Positions 63,201 to 64,000 of a stretch of DNA of 64,000 nt are shown here, in pieces (the first letter of the stretch is position 1; each line of letters begins with the position of its first letter). This DNA comes from Nymphaea colorata. Lineage: Eukaryota; Streptophyta; Magnoliopsida; Nymphaeales; Nymphaeaceae. The stretch covers positions 14,400,040 through 14,464,039 of the forward strand of contig NC_045145.1 of assembly GCF_008831285.2 (NCBI RefSeq). Direction: 5' to 3'. The position numbers and the translations under genes were made by a program. The notes under the pieces were generated by a model, which saw nothing but the letters and a program-made list of their open reading frames with translations, had not been told where the DNA came from and searched no databases.

Positions 63201-63983
63201 AGCATGATATTTGTTTTATTGCTTGAACCTACTTGGGCGTGCTCACACACACATCTGCTCACATATTTTTCTCAGTTCAGTTTGGTTGATAAGTTCTTTG
63301 TTTTCTTGGCAAGGTAAAACTTTCTGAGAAGGAAAAAGCATTAAATGCTGCTGAAGCTAAAGCAGCAGAGCTGACAATTACGTTGAATGAACAGCAGAAG
63401 TTAATCACTAAGTTGGAGGATGACATTTTAAAGGTATGTAGTTACATCAATTCTTGTTGATCGTACAACTATTCTTGCAGAGAATGGTCACTGTAAAATT
63501 CAGTTGCATTCTTCGTTAATGTTCCCTGCTTTGGGGCAAAATTATTAAAGGAAACATGGCACCAAGTGAAAACATTTCTATCATTGATTATAAATGTTAT
63601 TTTCAGGTATATTTGTTTTGCCTGCTTCCGTTATGCATTTGGCTGTTTGAAATATTATAATTTCTTTATTCATATTAAATATTGAAAATAAGTTAGTTAC
63701 GTAATAATCTGGTCCTGACCTAATACAATGGCATGATTTATTGTCAAATGACTCAGTTAGTAACATGGATATGAAGAATATTTCAGGCATGGCCTATAGA
63801 AAATTATCTTCTGTTGTTCCTTTGGACGTTGGGGCTTTGAACTGTCGTTTTTTTGTTTTTGTATTATTTTGTTGCTAAAGAGTCAGTTACATGATAATGC
63901 AGGGATATAATTCTGTAGAAAGAAGAACTAACCGATTTGACGATTGGGAGTTGCCAGAAATGGGGGTCCATGATATTCTTGAG
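51651..63983 (+). CDS. CASP: Protein CASP (CUX1-related golgin), 3' end beyond the window
   Basis: Thirteen exons in the window: 51651-51744, 52864-52974, 53398-53576, 53918-54067, 55058-55146, 55288-55397, 55551-55645, 56538-56593, 59786-59951, 62153-62245, 63048-63176, 63314-63433, 63903-63983. All junctions keep frame and give 491 codons with no stop. The start MEAFREPSPGGTDREP leads into LVLNFWRDFDLEKERSGLDE and NRRKLAESTRDFRKASPDEK, the conserved N-terminus shared with animal CASP/CUX1. Long coiled coils follow (LEAKLVEFEAENRKMSHELE, EEKIKELVEIKQRSLAEENQ). Plant CASP is roughly 690 residues, so the last ~200, including the C-terminal membrane anchor, lie to the right. CASP is a Golgi coiled-coil protein acting in tethering at the Golgi and ER-Golgi interface. 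Introns 8 and 9 are long and carry hAT-type MITEs. Confidence 0.95.
53263..53361 (+). repeat. 37-bp tandem repeat, about 2.7 copies, in CASP intron 2
   Basis: Units start at 53263, 53300 and 53337, each beginning AGCAACTTCTTGCATATTCT; the last is partial. The array ends 36 bases before the exon 3 acceptor (exon starts 53398), so it supplies part of the pyrimidine-rich branch region. Copies 1 and 2 differ by about one base. Confidence 0.9.
54457..54514 (+). repeat. (CTTT)n-(CTT)n-T microsatellite in a CASP intron
   Basis: About seven CTTT units are followed by five CTT units and a T run. It lies in intron 4, far from splice sites. Likely length-variable. Confidence 0.9.
56836..56943 (+). repeat. 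54-bp tandem duplication in CASP intron 8
   Basis: Two copies begin CCCTAGAATCACCT (56836 and 56890) and run through TGCCTAGGTCA and TAGCTTCCC to a T-rich end before ATG/ATT. A few mismatches separate them, so the duplication is older than the 740-bp one in PABN. Confidence 0.8.
57166..57204. repeat. (TA)n microsatellite in CASP intron 8
   Basis: About 19 uninterrupted AT units. This is a common hypervariable type in plant introns. Confidence 0.95.
57543..58083. mobile_element. hAT-type MITE (541 bp) with perfect 8-bp target-site duplication
   Basis: The left end is CTACGTCACACGGATACGG. The right end, reverse-complemented, is CTATGTCACACGGATACGG, a 19-base terminal inverted repeat with one mismatch. 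TCCAGGGC flanks both sides (57535-57542 and 58084-58091), the 8-bp duplication expected of hAT transposition. The inside is AT-rich with GTACCC and GTATCC sub-repeats near the right end and no transposase, so it is non-autonomous. It sits in CASP intron 8. The exact duplication suggests a fairly recent insertion. Confidence 0.88.
58102..58879. mobile_element. Possible second, diverged hAT-like element
   Basis: The left end CTATATTACATGGGTG resembles the reverse complement of the right end, CTATGTCACAGGGGTA, and both resemble the ends of the neighbouring 541-bp element. The middle (about 58300-58790) is unusually GC-rich for an intron here and might be a captured fragment. No target-site duplication is visible, so the call is tentative. 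Confidence 0.35.
61129..61402. mobile_element. hAT-type MITE (274 bp) with near-perfect 8-bp target-site duplication
   Basis: The left end is TAGAGGTGGGCATCGGGCC. The right end, reverse-complemented, is TATGCCTGGACATTGGGCC, matching at 13 of 19 positions. The flanks are GGGCTAAC (61121-61128) and GGGCTAAT (61403-61410), 7 of 8 identical. The inside has GGGCC-rich arms around an AT-rich centre, a layout familiar from plant GGGCCGGGC-type hAT MITEs. It lies in CASP intron 9 and is older than the 541-bp element, judging by its end divergence. Confidence 0.75.
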
Positions 63984-64000
63984 GTACTTTATTTGCATCT

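Noticed and set aside
1-64000. CRISPR array, bacterial-type operon or phage system
   Set aside because: All repeats found are tandem duplications, microsatellites or plant transposon ends; genes are spliced eukaryotic genes with separate promoters.

Overview
This is nuclear DNA from a flowering plant. The evidence is many GT-AG introns, plant-type gene families (an E-class pentatricopeptide repeat protein, a plastid-targeted class II DAHP synthase, a trihelix transcription factor), long AT-rich introns with TA microsatellites, and plant hAT-type MITEs. The species cannot be told from the sequence. I found no CRISPR array, tRNA, rRNA or operon, as expected.

Layout from left to right: an FBW2-like F-box gene (+, 1657-3311) lies tail to tail with an intronless E-class PPR gene (-, 3548-5386). 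A 4.7-kb gene-poor stretch follows. Next are a 14-exon conserved gene of unknown function (-, 10059-15149), which I could rebuild exon by exon to 398 residues, and a 5-exon gene for a two-helix membrane coiled-coil protein (-, 17244-21495). A LINE tail remnant lies near 23.0-23.5 kb. Then come an intronless trihelix factor (-, 24993-25880), DAHP synthase of the shikimate pathway (+, 30242-34052), nuclear poly(A)-binding protein PABN (-, 36820-43759, with a 4.9-kb intron), a small Cys-rich hypothetical gene (+, 45980-46312), a cytochrome b561 (+, 48199-49588), and the 5' two thirds of the golgin CASP (+, from 51651 to beyond the right edge).

The genes are functionally unrelated housekeeping and regulatory loci: protein turnover, organelle RNA processing, aromatic amino acid synthesis, mRNA polyadenylation, ascorbate-linked electron transfer and Golgi tethering. 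I see no gene cluster or new multi-gene system.

The most notable observations are: an apparent one-base loss in a G run that breaks the FBW2 reading frame just before the F-box; a nearly perfect 740-bp tandem duplication inside PABN intron 3; a 13-nt microexon in the unknown 14-exon gene; two hAT-like MITEs with 8-bp target-site duplications in CASP introns; and short tandem duplications next to splice acceptors in DAHP synthase and CASP. Exon boundaries were placed by hand from splice consensus and reading-frame continuity. All multi-exon models close in frame, except that FBW2 needs one extra base.
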